A DNA stretch of 64,000 nt from Cribrihabitans_A pelagius (GTDB lineage Bacteria > Pseudomonadota > Alphaproteobacteria > Rhodobacterales > Rhodobacteraceae), in assembly GCF_048820915.1 (NCBI RefSeq), contig NZ_JBMERR010000023.1, positions 12,689-76,688 of the forward strand, read 5' to 3'. The notes below the pieces were generated by a model. It ran no database searches. It saw nothing but the letters and a program-made list of their open reading frames with translations, and had not been told where the DNA came from. Below, one piece after another: positions 34,326-42,333 of this stretch. The number at the start of each line of letters is the position of its first letter. The stretch's first letter is position 1. Position numbers and translations under genes: made by a program.

Positions 34326-34763
34326 TTACCGGCAATTCAGCCCGGCCGACAGCGCGACCGTGCCGGGGCGGCTTGCCAGCGGCCGCACCGGCCCCTCGGC
34401 ACGGCAGCCCGAAGCCGCAGACGCCGCCTGCCGGAAATCCGCCTCAGACACCTCTGGCAGCAGCGCCCCGGCTTCACCCTCCGGCACCCTGAGCACCGCA
34501 ATGCCGGAGCCATGTGCCTGCACTACGGACAGCTCCAGCAAATGCCCGTCATGGCGGAACTGCCAGACCCGCGCCTGGCCGCCGGAGGCAGGGCCCGCTT
34601 GCCCGCCCTGCGGCAGGAGCACGGGGTACGCAGCGCCGTCGAGGCCCCCGCCCAGCGGCTGCTCGAGCACCAGGGGCGGCGGCGGTACCGCGACGGTCTC
34701 CCGCGCCCCGGACGCCGGCACCGCAACCCCGGCCAATACTGCACTGATCGACAAGAACCGCAT
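34326..34763 (-). CDS. Secreted hypothetical protein
   Basis: Not recognised. 145 aa from ATG 34763: RFLSISAVLAGVAVPASGAR is a signal peptide. The mature part is Gly/Ala/Pro-rich (VPPPPLVLEQPLGGGLDGAAYPVLLPQGGQ) then WQFRHDGHLLELSVVQAHGSGIAVLRVPEGEAG, with two cysteines near the end (ASGCRAE, GLNCR) that may form a disulfide. Likely periplasmic. A longer upstream frame has no ribosome site. Confidence 0.55.
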   Translation of the reverse strand: MRFLSISAVLAGVAVPASGARETVAVPPPPLVLEQPLGGGLDGAAYPVLLPQGGQAGPASGGQARVWQFRHDGHLLELSVVQAHGSGIAVLRVPEGEAGALLPEVSEADFRQAASAASGCRAEGPVRPLASRPGTVALSAGLNCR

Positions 34764-34934
34764 GGCAAACCCGCCTTTGACAAACCCTTTAACAACCGGT
34801 TTCAACCTAACGGCGAATTGCGGCAAGACTGTGCCGAAGCCCTCCGGCACAGGGCCCAACGCATCTGGCATTTGAGACAAATCCGGCCCGGTCATCCCGG
34901 CGGGCAAAGCAACTTTCACCGCGGCCCGGAAACG

Positions 34935-34966
34935 AAAAAAGGTCCCGCGGCGGCGGGACCTTTTTC
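34935..34966. terminator. Bidirectional terminator at the 3' end of rpmG
   Basis: AAAAAA, GGTCCCGC, loop GGCG, GCGGGACC, TTTTT (stem 34941-34960). Reading leftward it ends the rpmG transcript. Confidence 0.9.
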
Positions 34967-34990
34967 CAAAATTGGTCAGACAATCAAGGC

Positions 34991-35158
34991 TTACTTGATC
35001 TTGCCTTCCTTGTACTCGACGTGCTTGCGCACAACCGGGTCATATTTGCGCACGACCATTTTTTCGGTCATGGTGCGCGCGTTCTTCTTGGTCACGTAGA
35101 AGTGGCCCGTGCCCGCGCTCGAGTTCAGGCGGATCTTGATGGTCGTCGGCTTCGCCAT
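34991..35158 (-). CDS. rpmG: 50S ribosomal protein L33
   Basis: 55 aa. AKPTTIKIRLNSSAGTGHF-Y-V-T-KKNARTMTEKMVVRKYDPVVRKHV is the alphaproteobacterial L33 without zinc cysteines (C- form). Start ATG 35158 behind GGAGAACCACC. Followed by a terminator. Confidence 0.97.
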   Translation of the reverse strand: MAKPTTIKIRLNSSAGTGHFYVTKKNARTMTEKMVVRKYDPVVRKHVEYKEGKIK

Positions 35159-35345
35159 GGTGGTTCTCCTGCGTCCGGAAAGGCAGGGGCCTTTCGGTAA
35201 ATTCCTATCTGAGCGTCGGCTTTTACCGTGCCCGGCGCCTGTGTCAATAGGCTGCGGGCGGGAAAAGCCGCACTTGGGCCAACATTCGGCCGGATCCGGC
35301 CCGGGACTGGCTTCCAGCCGCCACAGGGCAGCAGTTGAGGCAAAC

Positions 35346-35777
35346 GCGCAGAAGGCCTGTAAGCCGGATCCTGTCCCCCCGGGACCGTAATCCCGGGTTC
35401 GACGGCCATTCATCTAGGCGGTGCATCGCTGCACCGCTCAAGCTGCCAACCCGGCCCCTCTCGGCTGAAGCGCGCCTAGCGGCGGTTTCCCGGTTGCCCG
35501 GGACCTGCCCGCGCGGGGGCCCTATTTGGCATTGCTCCCGGTGGGGCTTGCCGTGCCGCCCCTGTTGCCAGGGGCGCGGTGGGCTCTTACCCCACCGTTT
35601 CACCCTTACCCGCGCGGATGCTCCTTCGGCGGACCTCCGGTCCGGCGGGCGGTCTGTTTTCTGTGGCGCTTTCCGTCGGGTTTCCCCGCCCGGGCGTTAC
35701 CCGGCACCGTTGCTTCATGGAGTCCGGACTTTCCTCGCGGAACTTGCGCTCCCCGCGGCCGTCCAGCCTTCTGCGCC
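35346..35777 (-). ncRNA. rnpB: RNase P RNA, alpha-type class A
   Basis: Catalytic RNA of RNase P for tRNA 5' maturation. Read leftward: GAGGAAAGTCCGG (conserved region I, about 35729-35742), ACAGGATCCGGCTTACAG near the 3' end (conserved region V). Helix P1 is formed by GCGCAGAAGGC at the 5' end (35776-35766) with GCCTTCTGCGC at the 3' end (35356-35346), which sets both limits. About 430 nt, matching family size. Confidence 0.93.
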
Positions 35778-35868
35778 CCCGCCGCCTACGCGCAAGCACC
35801 GGCGGCGTCAAGCTTTGGCGTGCGGATCAGGGGCTTTGCCCCTCTTGGCCTGCGGCCAATTCACCCCA

Positions 35869-35926
35869 GGATATTTGCAAGCCAGAAGAAGGAGCCGAGG
35901 AAGACTTCTTCTGGCTGGAAATATCC
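35869..35926. terminator. Long inverted repeat after the amidase gene
   Basis: GGATATTT-4-GCCAGAAGAAG, 13-base loop, CTTCTTCTGGC-3-AAATATCC (35869-35926). Starts 30 bases beyond the amidase stop in the leftward direction. The outer ATATTT and inner CCAGAA pieces resemble the tail of intergenic repeat family 1, suggesting a related terminator-like element. Confidence 0.65.
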
Positions 35927-35955
35927 CGGAGCGCGAGGCAGAGCCTCGCATCCTG

Positions 35956-36633
35956 TCAGCTGTGCTGGGCCGGACAGTGCAAAGAGGCGAAATCGGCGGC
36001 AACAAGCGGCCCCCTGCCCCAGGGCCGGCAGCGCAGGCGGACGGCGGCCAGCAAGGCGCCATCATCCGCGGAAGCGGTGAAACCTGCCGCATGGGCGGCC
36101 TTGCGGAAGGCGGCAGCGTCTCCGGGGGCAACCGGCTGCTGCAGGGCGGGCCGCGCGGCCAAGCCCTGGCGTTCCAGGCGCAGCCAGTCGAATCGCGGGC
36201 CCGGGTCGGACTTGCGCCCCGGCGCCATGCAGGAGTGGCCGATCACCCCCGCCGACGCGATATCCCAACGGGCCATGATGTCTGCGAGCAGCGCCTCCAG
36301 CGCCTCCAATTGCGGAGCACTGAATGGGTGGCTGCCGGTGTTGTCGAGCTCGATGCCGATGGAGCGGGAGTTGATGTCGTCCTGCCCGCGCCACTCGCCT
36401 GCGCCCGCGTGCCACGCCCGGGCATCCTCCCGGACCATCTGCCAGAGCGTCCCGTCCCCGCCGATCAGGTAATGGGCCGAAACCTCGGCCAGCGGATCGC
36501 AGAGCCGCTCCAGGGCGGCCGCAGCGCTTTCCATCGCGGTGTAGTGCAAAACGATCAGGGACGGCATCAGGCCGTCCCTGCGGGGCCCGCGGTTCGGGCT
36601 TGGGTGCCAGCGGGCCCCGGGCTGGTCAGCCAT
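35956..36633 (-). CDS. N-acetylmuramoyl-L-alanine amidase (AmpD-like, Amidase_2)
   Basis: 225 aa zinc amidase cutting the lactoyl-amide bond of (anhydro)muropeptides. Zinc ligands: H30 in IVLHYTAM, H in VIGHSCMAPGRKSDPG (about 141) and D in the same motif (about 151). WHAGAGEWRGQDDINSRSIGIELDNTG is the substrate-side segment. No signal peptide, so cytoplasmic AmpD-type recycling is more likely than a periplasmic role. ATG 36633 overlaps the last 8 bases of the upstream lipoprotein gene, indicating coupled translation. Confidence 0.88.
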   Translation of the reverse strand: MADQPGARWHPSPNRGPRRDGLMPSLIVLHYTAMESAAAALERLCDPLAEVSAHYLIGGDGTLWQMVREDARAWHAGAGEWRGQDDINSRSIGIELDNTGSHPFSAPQLEALEALLADIMARWDIASAGVIGHSCMAPGRKSDPGPRFDWLRLERQGLAARPALQQPVAPGDAAAFRKAAHAAGFTASADDGALLAAVRLRCRPWGRGPLVAADFASLHCPAQHS

Positions 36634-37405
36634 TGCCGGCGGTTTGCACCGCGCGCCGGTAGGGGGCCGGATCCCAGCCGCAGGCAAATCCATCGCCATC
36701 GGGGTCCAGCGCCTTGCGGTCGCGCTCGGGGCCGCCCGCCGCAAGGAAAGCTTCCTGGGCGCGGTCAGCAGAAGCGAACCCGGCGCAGTTGCGGGTGTGG
36801 CGCGCCTGAAGGTTGAAGCCGGTGCGGCTGTAGAGGCGCACGCCCTTGGGATTGCTGGTGCTCAGCGCGAATTTCACGATGTTCGGCGCGGCGCCGCTGT
36901 CGCGCTCCGGCACCGGCACGGCTTCGGGCGGGACCATCTCGTATTGCGCACGCTGGCGTTCCAGCCGGGCGGCGTCGCTTTCGATCGACTGCCGGGCCGA
37001 GACCGCCTCGAAGTCGTTTTCATCCGAAATGGCGCGGTTGCCGGCCAGCGGCGGTGCCGGGTTGGAGGGCCCCGCCTGCAGCGGCGCCTCGCCGGAATTG
37101 GCACCCGAGGCCGCCAGCGCCGCGGCGGCTTCGCGGGCGATGTCGTCGCTGCTGGCCGAAGCGGAGGACGCGTAGCGGCCGGGGGCTGCGGCGGCTTCCG
37201 CCTCGCCCTCTGCCGCCAGCGGCTCGCTGGAGATCTGCGCGGGCGCCGCCAGCGGCGCGCCGGTGATGGTGGTGCCAGCTGCCGGGGGCGCGGCGAAGGG
37301 ATCGCCGTCCAGACCGGCGCCTGCGGCACTGTCCGGCACTGCGGGCGCGCAGGCCGCCACGGCCAGGAGGCTGCCTGCGGCGGCAAGGGAGAAGAATGCT
37401 CGCAT
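36626..37405 (-). CDS. Lipoprotein with C-terminal excalibur-like domain
   Basis: 259 aa. N-terminal RAFFSLAAAGSLLAVAAC is a lipobox signal, Cys near residue 19. A long Ala/Pro/Ser-rich, disordered linker follows (to about residue 130), then a short charged helix (DEN-DFEAVSARQSIESDAARLE) and a folded C-terminus with RNCAGFASADRAQEAFLAAGGPERDRKALDPDGDGFACGWDP, whose D-x-D-x-DG-x2-C pattern is the excalibur calcium-binding motif with two cysteines. Envelope-associated. Start ATG 37405 behind AGGTGA; GTG 37414 is possible. Coupled to the amidase gene. Confidence 0.72.
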   Translation of the reverse strand: MRAFFSLAAAGSLLAVAACAPAVPDSAAGAGLDGDPFAAPPAAGTTITGAPLAAPAQISSEPLAAEGEAEAAAAPGRYASSASASSDDIAREAAAALAASGANSGEAPLQAGPSNPAPPLAGNRAISDENDFEAVSARQSIESDAARLERQRAQYEMVPPEAVPVPERDSGAAPNIVKFALSTSNPKGVRLYSRTGFNLQARHTRNCAGFASADRAQEAFLAAGGPERDRKALDPDGDGFACGWDPAPYRRAVQTAGNG

Positions 37406-37473
37406 CGATATCACCTGTCAGTTCTGCTCTGTGTCAGGCCTCTGTCAGGCCCTGGACTAGGACGGACGGCGGT

Positions 37474-38961
37474 TTACCACCATTGCTGCGGCTTGGCCAC
37501 AAATCCTGCTGCCTGCTCCAGCGCATAGGCGGTGTTCAGCAGATCGCCCTCTTCCCAAGGTTTGCCGATCAGCTGCAGCCCCAGCGGCAGGCCCTGGCCG
37601 CTAAGACCGGCCGGCACCGCCACACCTGGCAGGCCCGCCAGGTTCACGGTCACGGTGAAGACGTCGTTCAAATACATCTGCACCGGATCGGCTTCGGTCA
37701 TCTCGCCGAGGCCAAATGCGGCCGAAGGGGTCGCCGGGGTCAGGATCGCGTCGACGCCTGCGGCAAAGACATTCTCGAAGTCCTTCTTGATCAGCGTCCG
37801 CACCTTGCGGGCGCGGTTGTAGTAGGCGTCGTAGAAGCCCGCCGAGAGCACATAGGTGCCGACCATCACGCGGCGCTGCACCTCGTGGCCAAAGCCTTCG
37901 GCGCGTGTCTTCTCGTACATTTCAGTGATGCCGTCACCGGCTTCCAGCGCGGCGCGGTGGCCGTAGCGCACGCCGTCATAGCGCGCGAGGTTGGAGGACG
38001 CCTCGGCGGGCGCAATCACGTAGTAGGCGGGCAGCGCATATTTGGTGTGCGGCAGCGAGATGTCGACGATCTCAGCACCGGCGGCCTTCAGCATCTCGGC
38101 GCCATCGGCCCAGAGCTTGGCGATCCCGGCGAGCATGCCTTCCATGCGGTATTCCTTGGGGATACCGATCTTCTTGCCCTTGATGTCGCCGGTCAGCATC
38201 GCCTCGAAATCTGGCACTGCAATGTCGGCGCTGGTGGAATCCTTGGCGTCGTGGCCGCACATGGCTTCCAGCATGATCGCGGCGTCGCGCACCGTCTTGG
38301 TCATCGGGCCGGCCTGGTCCAGCGAGGAGGCGAAGGCGACGATGCCCCAGCGCGAGCAGCGGCCGTAAGTGGGCTTGATGCCGACGGTGCCGGTGAAGGC
38401 CGCGGGCTGGCGGATCGAGCCGCCGGTGTCGGTGCCGGTGGCCGCGAGGCAGAGGTCGGCCGCCACGGCCGCCGCTGAACCGCCGGAGGAGCCGCCCGGG
38501 GTCAGCTGCGCATCGTCATTGCCGCGCCGCCAGGGGTTCACCGCGTTGCCGTAGACCGAGGTCTCGTTGCTGCTGCCCATGGCAAATTCGTCCATGTTCA
38601 GCTTGCCAAGCATCACCGCACCGGCGTCGGCGAGCTGCTGGGAGACGGTGGATTCATACTCGGGCTTGAAACCTTCGAGGATACCGGAAGCCGCCTGCGA
38701 CGGCACGCCCTTGGTGCAGAACAGGTCCTTGATGCCGACCGGCAGGCCGCACATCGAAGGTGCATCGCCCGCCTTGATCCGCGCGTCCGCAGCCTTGGCG
38801 CGCTCCAGCGCGATCTCCGGCGTCTTGTGCACGAAGGCGTTGAGTGCCGCGGCGCCGTCGATCGCCTTCAGGCAGGCTTCGGTCAGCTCCACCGAGGTGG
38901 TGTCGCCCTTGCGCAGCGCGTCGCGGGCCTCTGCCAGGGTGAGTTTGTTGAGTTCGGTCAT
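37474..38961 (-). CDS. gatA: Glutamyl/aspartyl-tRNA amidotransferase subunit A
   Basis: 495 aa amidase-signature enzyme releasing ammonia from Gln to amidate Glu-tRNA(Gln)/Asp-tRNA(Asn). Catalytic Ser-cisSer-Lys: Lys in GLPVGIKDLF (near residue 76), cis-Ser/Ser in LTPGGSSGGSAAAVAADLC and DTGGSIRQPAAFTG (near 150-180). Ends PQQWW. Start ATG 38961. 84 bases after gatC on the same strand; gatB is not in the window. Confidence 0.97.
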   Translation of the reverse strand: MTELNKLTLAEARDALRKGDTTSVELTEACLKAIDGAAALNAFVHKTPEIALERAKAADARIKAGDAPSMCGLPVGIKDLFCTKGVPSQAASGILEGFKPEYESTVSQQLADAGAVMLGKLNMDEFAMGSSNETSVYGNAVNPWRRGNDDAQLTPGGSSGGSAAAVAADLCLAATGTDTGGSIRQPAAFTGTVGIKPTYGRCSRWGIVAFASSLDQAGPMTKTVRDAAIMLEAMCGHDAKDSTSADIAVPDFEAMLTGDIKGKKIGIPKEYRMEGMLAGIAKLWADGAEMLKAAGAEIVDISLPHTKYALPAYYVIAPAEASSNLARYDGVRYGHRAALEAGDGITEMYEKTRAEGFGHEVQRRVMVGTYVLSAGFYDAYYNRARKVRTLIKKDFENVFAAGVDAILTPATPSAAFGLGEMTEADPVQMYLNDVFTVTVNLAGLPGVAVPAGLSGQGLPLGLQLIGKPWEEGDLLNTAYALEQAAGFVAKPQQWW

Positions 38962-39045
38962 ATCATCGCCTCTCTTGGGCAAATTGTCTCGGGGCCTTGC
39001 CCGTCTGCAGCGTCGGCCGCCCGGCAGGCAGCCTGCGGGCGCTGC

Positions 39046-39333
39046 TTATTCCACCACCTTCGGCACCGCGAAGAAGCCCTCGCGGGCGTCGGGCGCGTTC
39101 GACAGCACCTTGTCCTGCTGGCCGCCGTCGGTGACCTCGTCCTTGCGGCGCTTCAGGCGCTGCGGGGTGACCGAGGTCATCGGCTCGACGCCCTCGACAT
39201 CGACCTCGTTCAGCTGCTCGATGAAGCCCAGGATGGTGTTGAACTCGGCGGCCAGCGCCGGCAGCGCGTCATCCTCGACCTTGATCCGGGCCAGTTTGGC
39301 CACCTTTGCGGCGGTGCTTTGGTCAATCGACAT
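39046..39333 (-). CDS. gatC: Glutamyl/aspartyl-tRNA amidotransferase subunit C
   Basis: 95 aa. SIDQSTAAKVAKLARIKVEDDALPALAAEFNTILGFIEQLNEVDVEGVEPMTSVTP is the GatC helical core that belts GatA to GatB; DAREGFFAVPKVVE is the conserved C-terminus. First gene of the gatC-gatA unit. Confidence 0.96.
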   Translation of the reverse strand: MSIDQSTAAKVAKLARIKVEDDALPALAAEFNTILGFIEQLNEVDVEGVEPMTSVTPQRLKRRKDEVTDGGQQDKVLSNAPDAREGFFAVPKVVE

Positions 39334-39532
39334 GGAAACCCTCATCTCGTGTTACAGAGGCATTTACCGCTGCACCGCCCGGGCCGCAAGCCTGCTGGCC
39401 GCCTCTGCCCCGCCGTGGAACGCCGCAGGCACCGGCCAGGGAGGATTTTGCGCGCCGGCGCATTTCCTTTCCGCGCCGGGCTGCTAGGCTGGGTCCGGCG
39501 CGCCACGGCGCCGGCAATCGGGGAGAAGACCT

Positions 39533-40225
39533 ATGAAAGTGATCTGGCTGGGCCACGGCAGTTTCCGCTTCGAGACCGGAGACAAGGTGCTGCTGCTCGA
39601 CCCCTGGCTGAGCGGCAACCCGGTGCTGCCGCCTGAGAGCCACGAGGCGGCGGTGGCGGGGGCGACCCATATCATCCTGACCCATGTGCATTTCGACCAT
39701 GTGGTGGACGTGCTGCCGCTGGCCAAGCGGCTGGAGGTGCCGGTGATCGGCCAATACGACCTGATGGGTTTCTGGGGCGAGACCGAGGAGGTGGAGACCA
39801 TCGGCTTCAACAAGGGCGGTTTGGTAGATCTGGGCGGCGTGCAGCTTGCCATGGTGCCCGCCTCGCACAGCTCCACTTTCAGCACCCAGGACGGGCTGCG
39901 CACCGGCGGTTCGGAAGTGGGCTACATGCTGATGGCCGAGGGCAAGACCTTCTATATTTCCGGCGACACCGCGCTGATGGCGGACATGGAATGGATGGGC
40001 GACTACTACAAGCCGGACGTGGGCATCCTGTCGGCAGGCGGCCATTTTACCATGGACATGAAGCAGGCGGCCTATGCGGCAAAACGTTATTTCAACTTCA
40101 AGACGGTGATCCCCTGCCACTACAAGAGCTTCCCGGTGCTGGCGCAGGACGCGCAGGATCTGATCGAGGGATTGCCGGAGGTCGAGGTGATCGAGCCGGA
40201 GGTGATGCAGGCAATCGACTTCTGA
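39533..40225 (+). CDS. Metal-dependent hydrolase, UPF0173 (MBL fold)
   Basis: 230 aa metallo-beta-lactamase fold. LGHGSFRFETGDKVLLLDPWLSGNP, metal motif THVHFDHVVD (H-x-H-x-D-H, near residue 50-56), PASHSS, YISGDTALMADMEWM, and CHYKSFPVLAQDAQDL near the C-terminus. UPF0173/YtkL-like enzymes are hydrolases of uncertain substrate. Good site GGGGAGAAGACCT. Confidence 0.88.
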   Translation: MKVIWLGHGSFRFETGDKVLLLDPWLSGNPVLPPESHEAAVAGATHIILTHVHFDHVVDVLPLAKRLEVPVIGQYDLMGFWGETEEVETIGFNKGGLVDLGGVQLAMVPASHSSTFSTQDGLRTGGSEVGYMLMAEGKTFYISGDTALMADMEWMGDYYKPDVGILSAGGHFTMDMKQAAYAAKRYFNFKTVIPCHYKSFPVLAQDAQDLIEGLPEVEVIEPEVMQAIDF

Positions 40226-40270
40226 GTACCGCCCTGGCTGGCGGCGGCGGCGATCTCCCGCCCGTCGCCG

Positions 40271-40329
40271 GATCGGCTGGCGCAGATCCGCTCCCGTTGG
40301 GCCGGGCGCCGGGCCTCGCGGCCCGGCGC
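40271..40329. repeat. Intergenic hairpin repeat, family 2 (copy B)
   Basis: GGCTGGCGCAGATCC, core GCTCCCGTTGGGCCGGGC (40290-40307, exact match to 31314-31331), overlapping hairpin GCGCCGGGCC-TCGC-GGCCCGGCGC (40306-40329). Lies between convergent UPF0173 and tag genes. Confidence 0.65.
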
Positions 40330-40338
40330 GGCTGCGTT

Positions 40339-40962
40339 TCAGGCCCCGGATTCCAGCTTCGGCACGGTAAAGGCGGCCCGCGCCGCAGCGGCCTTCCCGC
40401 GGCAGAGGCAGCCGCAGGCGTGGTCGTTGATCAGCCCCATCGCCTGCATGAAGGCAAAGACGGTGGTGGGGCCCACGAACTTCCAGCCGCGCTTCTTCAG
40501 CGCTTTGGAGAGCGCCACCGACTCCGGGCTGGTGGAGGCGGTCTGCGGCTCCGGCAGATCTTCCGGCCGGGGCTCGTAGCTCCAGAAGAAGGCGGCCAGC
40601 GAGCCTGCCTCCGCCACCAGTTCCTGCGCACGGGCAGCGTTGCTGATCACCGCCTCGATCTTGCCGCGGTGGCGGATGATGCCCTTGTCCTGCAAGAGCC
40701 GCGCCACATCCGCCTCACCGAATTTCGCCATCTCGTTGAAGTTGAACCCGGCAAAGGCGGCGCGGAAGTTCTCCCGCTTGTCCAGGATGGTGCGCCAGCT
40801 GAGGCCGGACTGGAAGCTTTCCAGGCAGAGCTTCTCGAACAGCCGGATGTCGTCACCTACTGGGTAGCCCCATTCCTCGTCGTGGTAGCGCAGGAAATCC
40901 GGCGCCGAGGCGCTCCAGGCGCAGCGGGGACGGCCGTCCGGGGCGGTGTAGAGGTCAGCCAA
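40339..40962 (-). CDS. tag: DNA-3-methyladenine glycosylase I
   Basis: 207 aa base-excision enzyme removing 3-methyladenine. RCAWSASAPDFLRYHDEEWGYPVGDDIRLFEKLCLESFQSGLSW contains the Tag N-terminus with zinc Cys and the catalytic-site Glu/Trp; the C-terminal KKRGWKFVGPTTVFAFMQAMGLINDHACGCLCR supplies the His and Cys zinc ligands. Begins with TTG at 40962; GGGAG lies 7 bases before. Only 3 bases separate it from the upstream kinase-like gene, so it is the last member of a tadA-kinase-tag run. Confidence 0.92.
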   Translation of the reverse strand: MADLYTAPDGRPRCAWSASAPDFLRYHDEEWGYPVGDDIRLFEKLCLESFQSGLSWRTILDKRENFRAAFAGFNFNEMAKFGEADVARLLQDKGIIRHRGKIEAVISNAARAQELVAEAGSLAAFFWSYEPRPEDLPEPQTASTSPESVALSKALKKRGWKFVGPTTVFAFMQAMGLINDHACGCLCRGKAAAARAAFTVPKLESGA

Positions 40963-40965
40963 TAA

Positions 40966-41814
40966 TCACTCCCTTTCTGAATGCGCTTGCAGAAGCGCCA
41001 TGAGCAGATCCGTCTCCGGATCTGTTTCCGCCGGCTCCGAATGACGCCAAACAACCGACAATGCACATTTGGCGGCGGCCCAGGCAAGCAGGCGCTTGGC
41101 CGAACAGCCAAGCCCCGCGGACCATTGATCGGCACGGCGGCGGATCACGTCCGGATCCTGAAGCCCGCGGGTGCAGCCACGCGGGTGACGGAAGGCATTT
41201 GCCAGCTCATACGCCCGTTCGCCCCGCAGCCCCTTGGCATCGAAGGCGCAATACCCGCGCGCACCCAGCCGGACGTTTTCATGATGCAGGTCGCCGTGCA
41301 GGGCGCAAGTGTCTGTCTGGGTGGCCAGCAGGTGAAGGGCCAGGCCGCGGCCGCGCTCCAGCCCATCGCGCAGGCGGCCCCCCGGCAGGCTGCGCGGCTG
41401 GAAGGCGCGCAACGCGCTGAAGCGCTCCTCCAGCGGCAGGAAGGACGCCTCTGCCCCGCTGGCACCGGCATGCAGCGCGCGGGCGGTTTGCAGCAGCAGA
41501 CGGTCCGCCCCGGCCAGATCTCCGCTGCGCGCGGTATCGCCAATGGACGGGCCTGGCAGCCACTCGATCAACGCAGCATTGGTGCTCACGGCATAGATGC
41601 GGACAGCCTGCGCTTGCGGCGCATCGCGCAGGTAGCCGAAGCCGGCGGCCTCGCCGCCGGATCCGCGCCCCCTGTACACCTTCAGGACAGCCGGGCCTCC
41701 GCATCCCCTGGTCACGCGCCAGAGGCGCGCAATCGGTGTTTCTGTCAGAAACGCGGGATCCGAGACCCCGAATTCCTCAAGCAGGGCATCGGACGGCTTT
41801 GCTGTAGCGGTCAT
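40966..41814 (-). CDS. APH-like phosphotransferase (streptomycin 6-kinase/hydroxyurea type)
   Basis: 282 aa. Central CALHGDLHHENVRLGARGYCAFDAKGLRGERAYELANAFRHP is the catalytic HGD-x4-N and Mg-binding D motif of the APH(6)/hur family. N-terminal lobe is compact (LWRVTRGCGGPAVLKVYRG, with the ATP-site Lys). Could confer aminoglycoside resistance but chromosomal homologues often have unknown metabolite substrates. Between tadA (6 bases) and tag (3 bases) on the same strand. Confidence 0.8.
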   Translation of the reverse strand: MTATAKPSDALLEEFGVSDPAFLTETPIARLWRVTRGCGGPAVLKVYRGRGSGGEAAGFGYLRDAPQAQAVRIYAVSTNAALIEWLPGPSIGDTARSGDLAGADRLLLQTARALHAGASGAEASFLPLEERFSALRAFQPRSLPGGRLRDGLERGRGLALHLLATQTDTCALHGDLHHENVRLGARGYCAFDAKGLRGERAYELANAFRHPRGCTRGLQDPDVIRRRADQWSAGLGCSAKRLLAWAAAKCALSVVWRHSEPAETDPETDLLMALLQAHSERE

Positions 41815-41820
41815 GCCGGG

Positions 41821-42270
41821 TCACCTCCTGCCGGAAAAGAAATCCTTCAGAAGCGCCGCGGCCTCCGCTTCGGCAATTCCGTCATAGACTTCAGGCGCGT
41901 GATGCGCCTGCGGGTGCGAGAAGACGCAGGCCCCATGCGCCACGCCGCCGGACTTCGGGTCCGCGGCGCCGTAGTACACCCGGCGGATACGGGCAGCGGC
42001 GATGGCGGCGGCGCACATGGCGCAAGGTTCCAGCGTGACGTAAAGGTCGCAGCCAGTGAGCCGTTCGCTTCCAATGGCGGCGCAGGCTTCGCGGATGGCC
42101 AGGATCTCGGCGTGGGCGGTGGGGTCGTTCAGCTCGCGGGTGCGGTTACCCGCCTCGGCCGCAATCCGCCCGTCCGGCGCCACCAGCACCGCGCCCACCG
42201 GCACCTCGCCGCGCGCCGCGGCGGCGCGCGCCTGCGCCAGCGCCGCGCCCATATGCGATTTGAAAGCCAT
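41821..42270 (-). CDS. tadA: tRNA-specific adenosine deaminase
   Basis: 149 aa zinc deaminase making inosine at the wobble position of tRNA-Arg(ACG). Zinc/proton-shuttle motif TAHAEILAIREAC and PCAMCAAAIAAARI with two zinc cysteines; YYGAADPKSGGVAHGACVF follows. Start ATG 42270 behind AGGAAGGG. First gene of the tadA-kinase-tag run; divergent from the RluB-like gene. Confidence 0.93.
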   Translation of the reverse strand: MAFKSHMGAALAQARAAAARGEVPVGAVLVAPDGRIAAEAGNRTRELNDPTAHAEILAIREACAAIGSERLTGCDLYVTLEPCAMCAAAIAAARIRRVYYGAADPKSGGVAHGACVFSHPQAHHAPEVYDGIAEAEAAALLKDFFSGRR

Positions 42271-42333
42271 GCCCCTTCCTGCCTGCGATTGCACGCTTTC
42301 GCAAGCGGCCGGAATACTCTATGGCACGGGGCC

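Noticed and set aside
41821..42270. CMP/dCMP deaminase instead of TadA
   Set aside because: The TAHAEILAIREAC and PCAMCAAAI motifs and the size favour the tRNA adenosine deaminase.
40981..42333. Upstream extension of the RluB-like gene
   Set aside because: The extension is antisense to tadA and the kinase gene; the S4 domain starts properly at ATG 42334.
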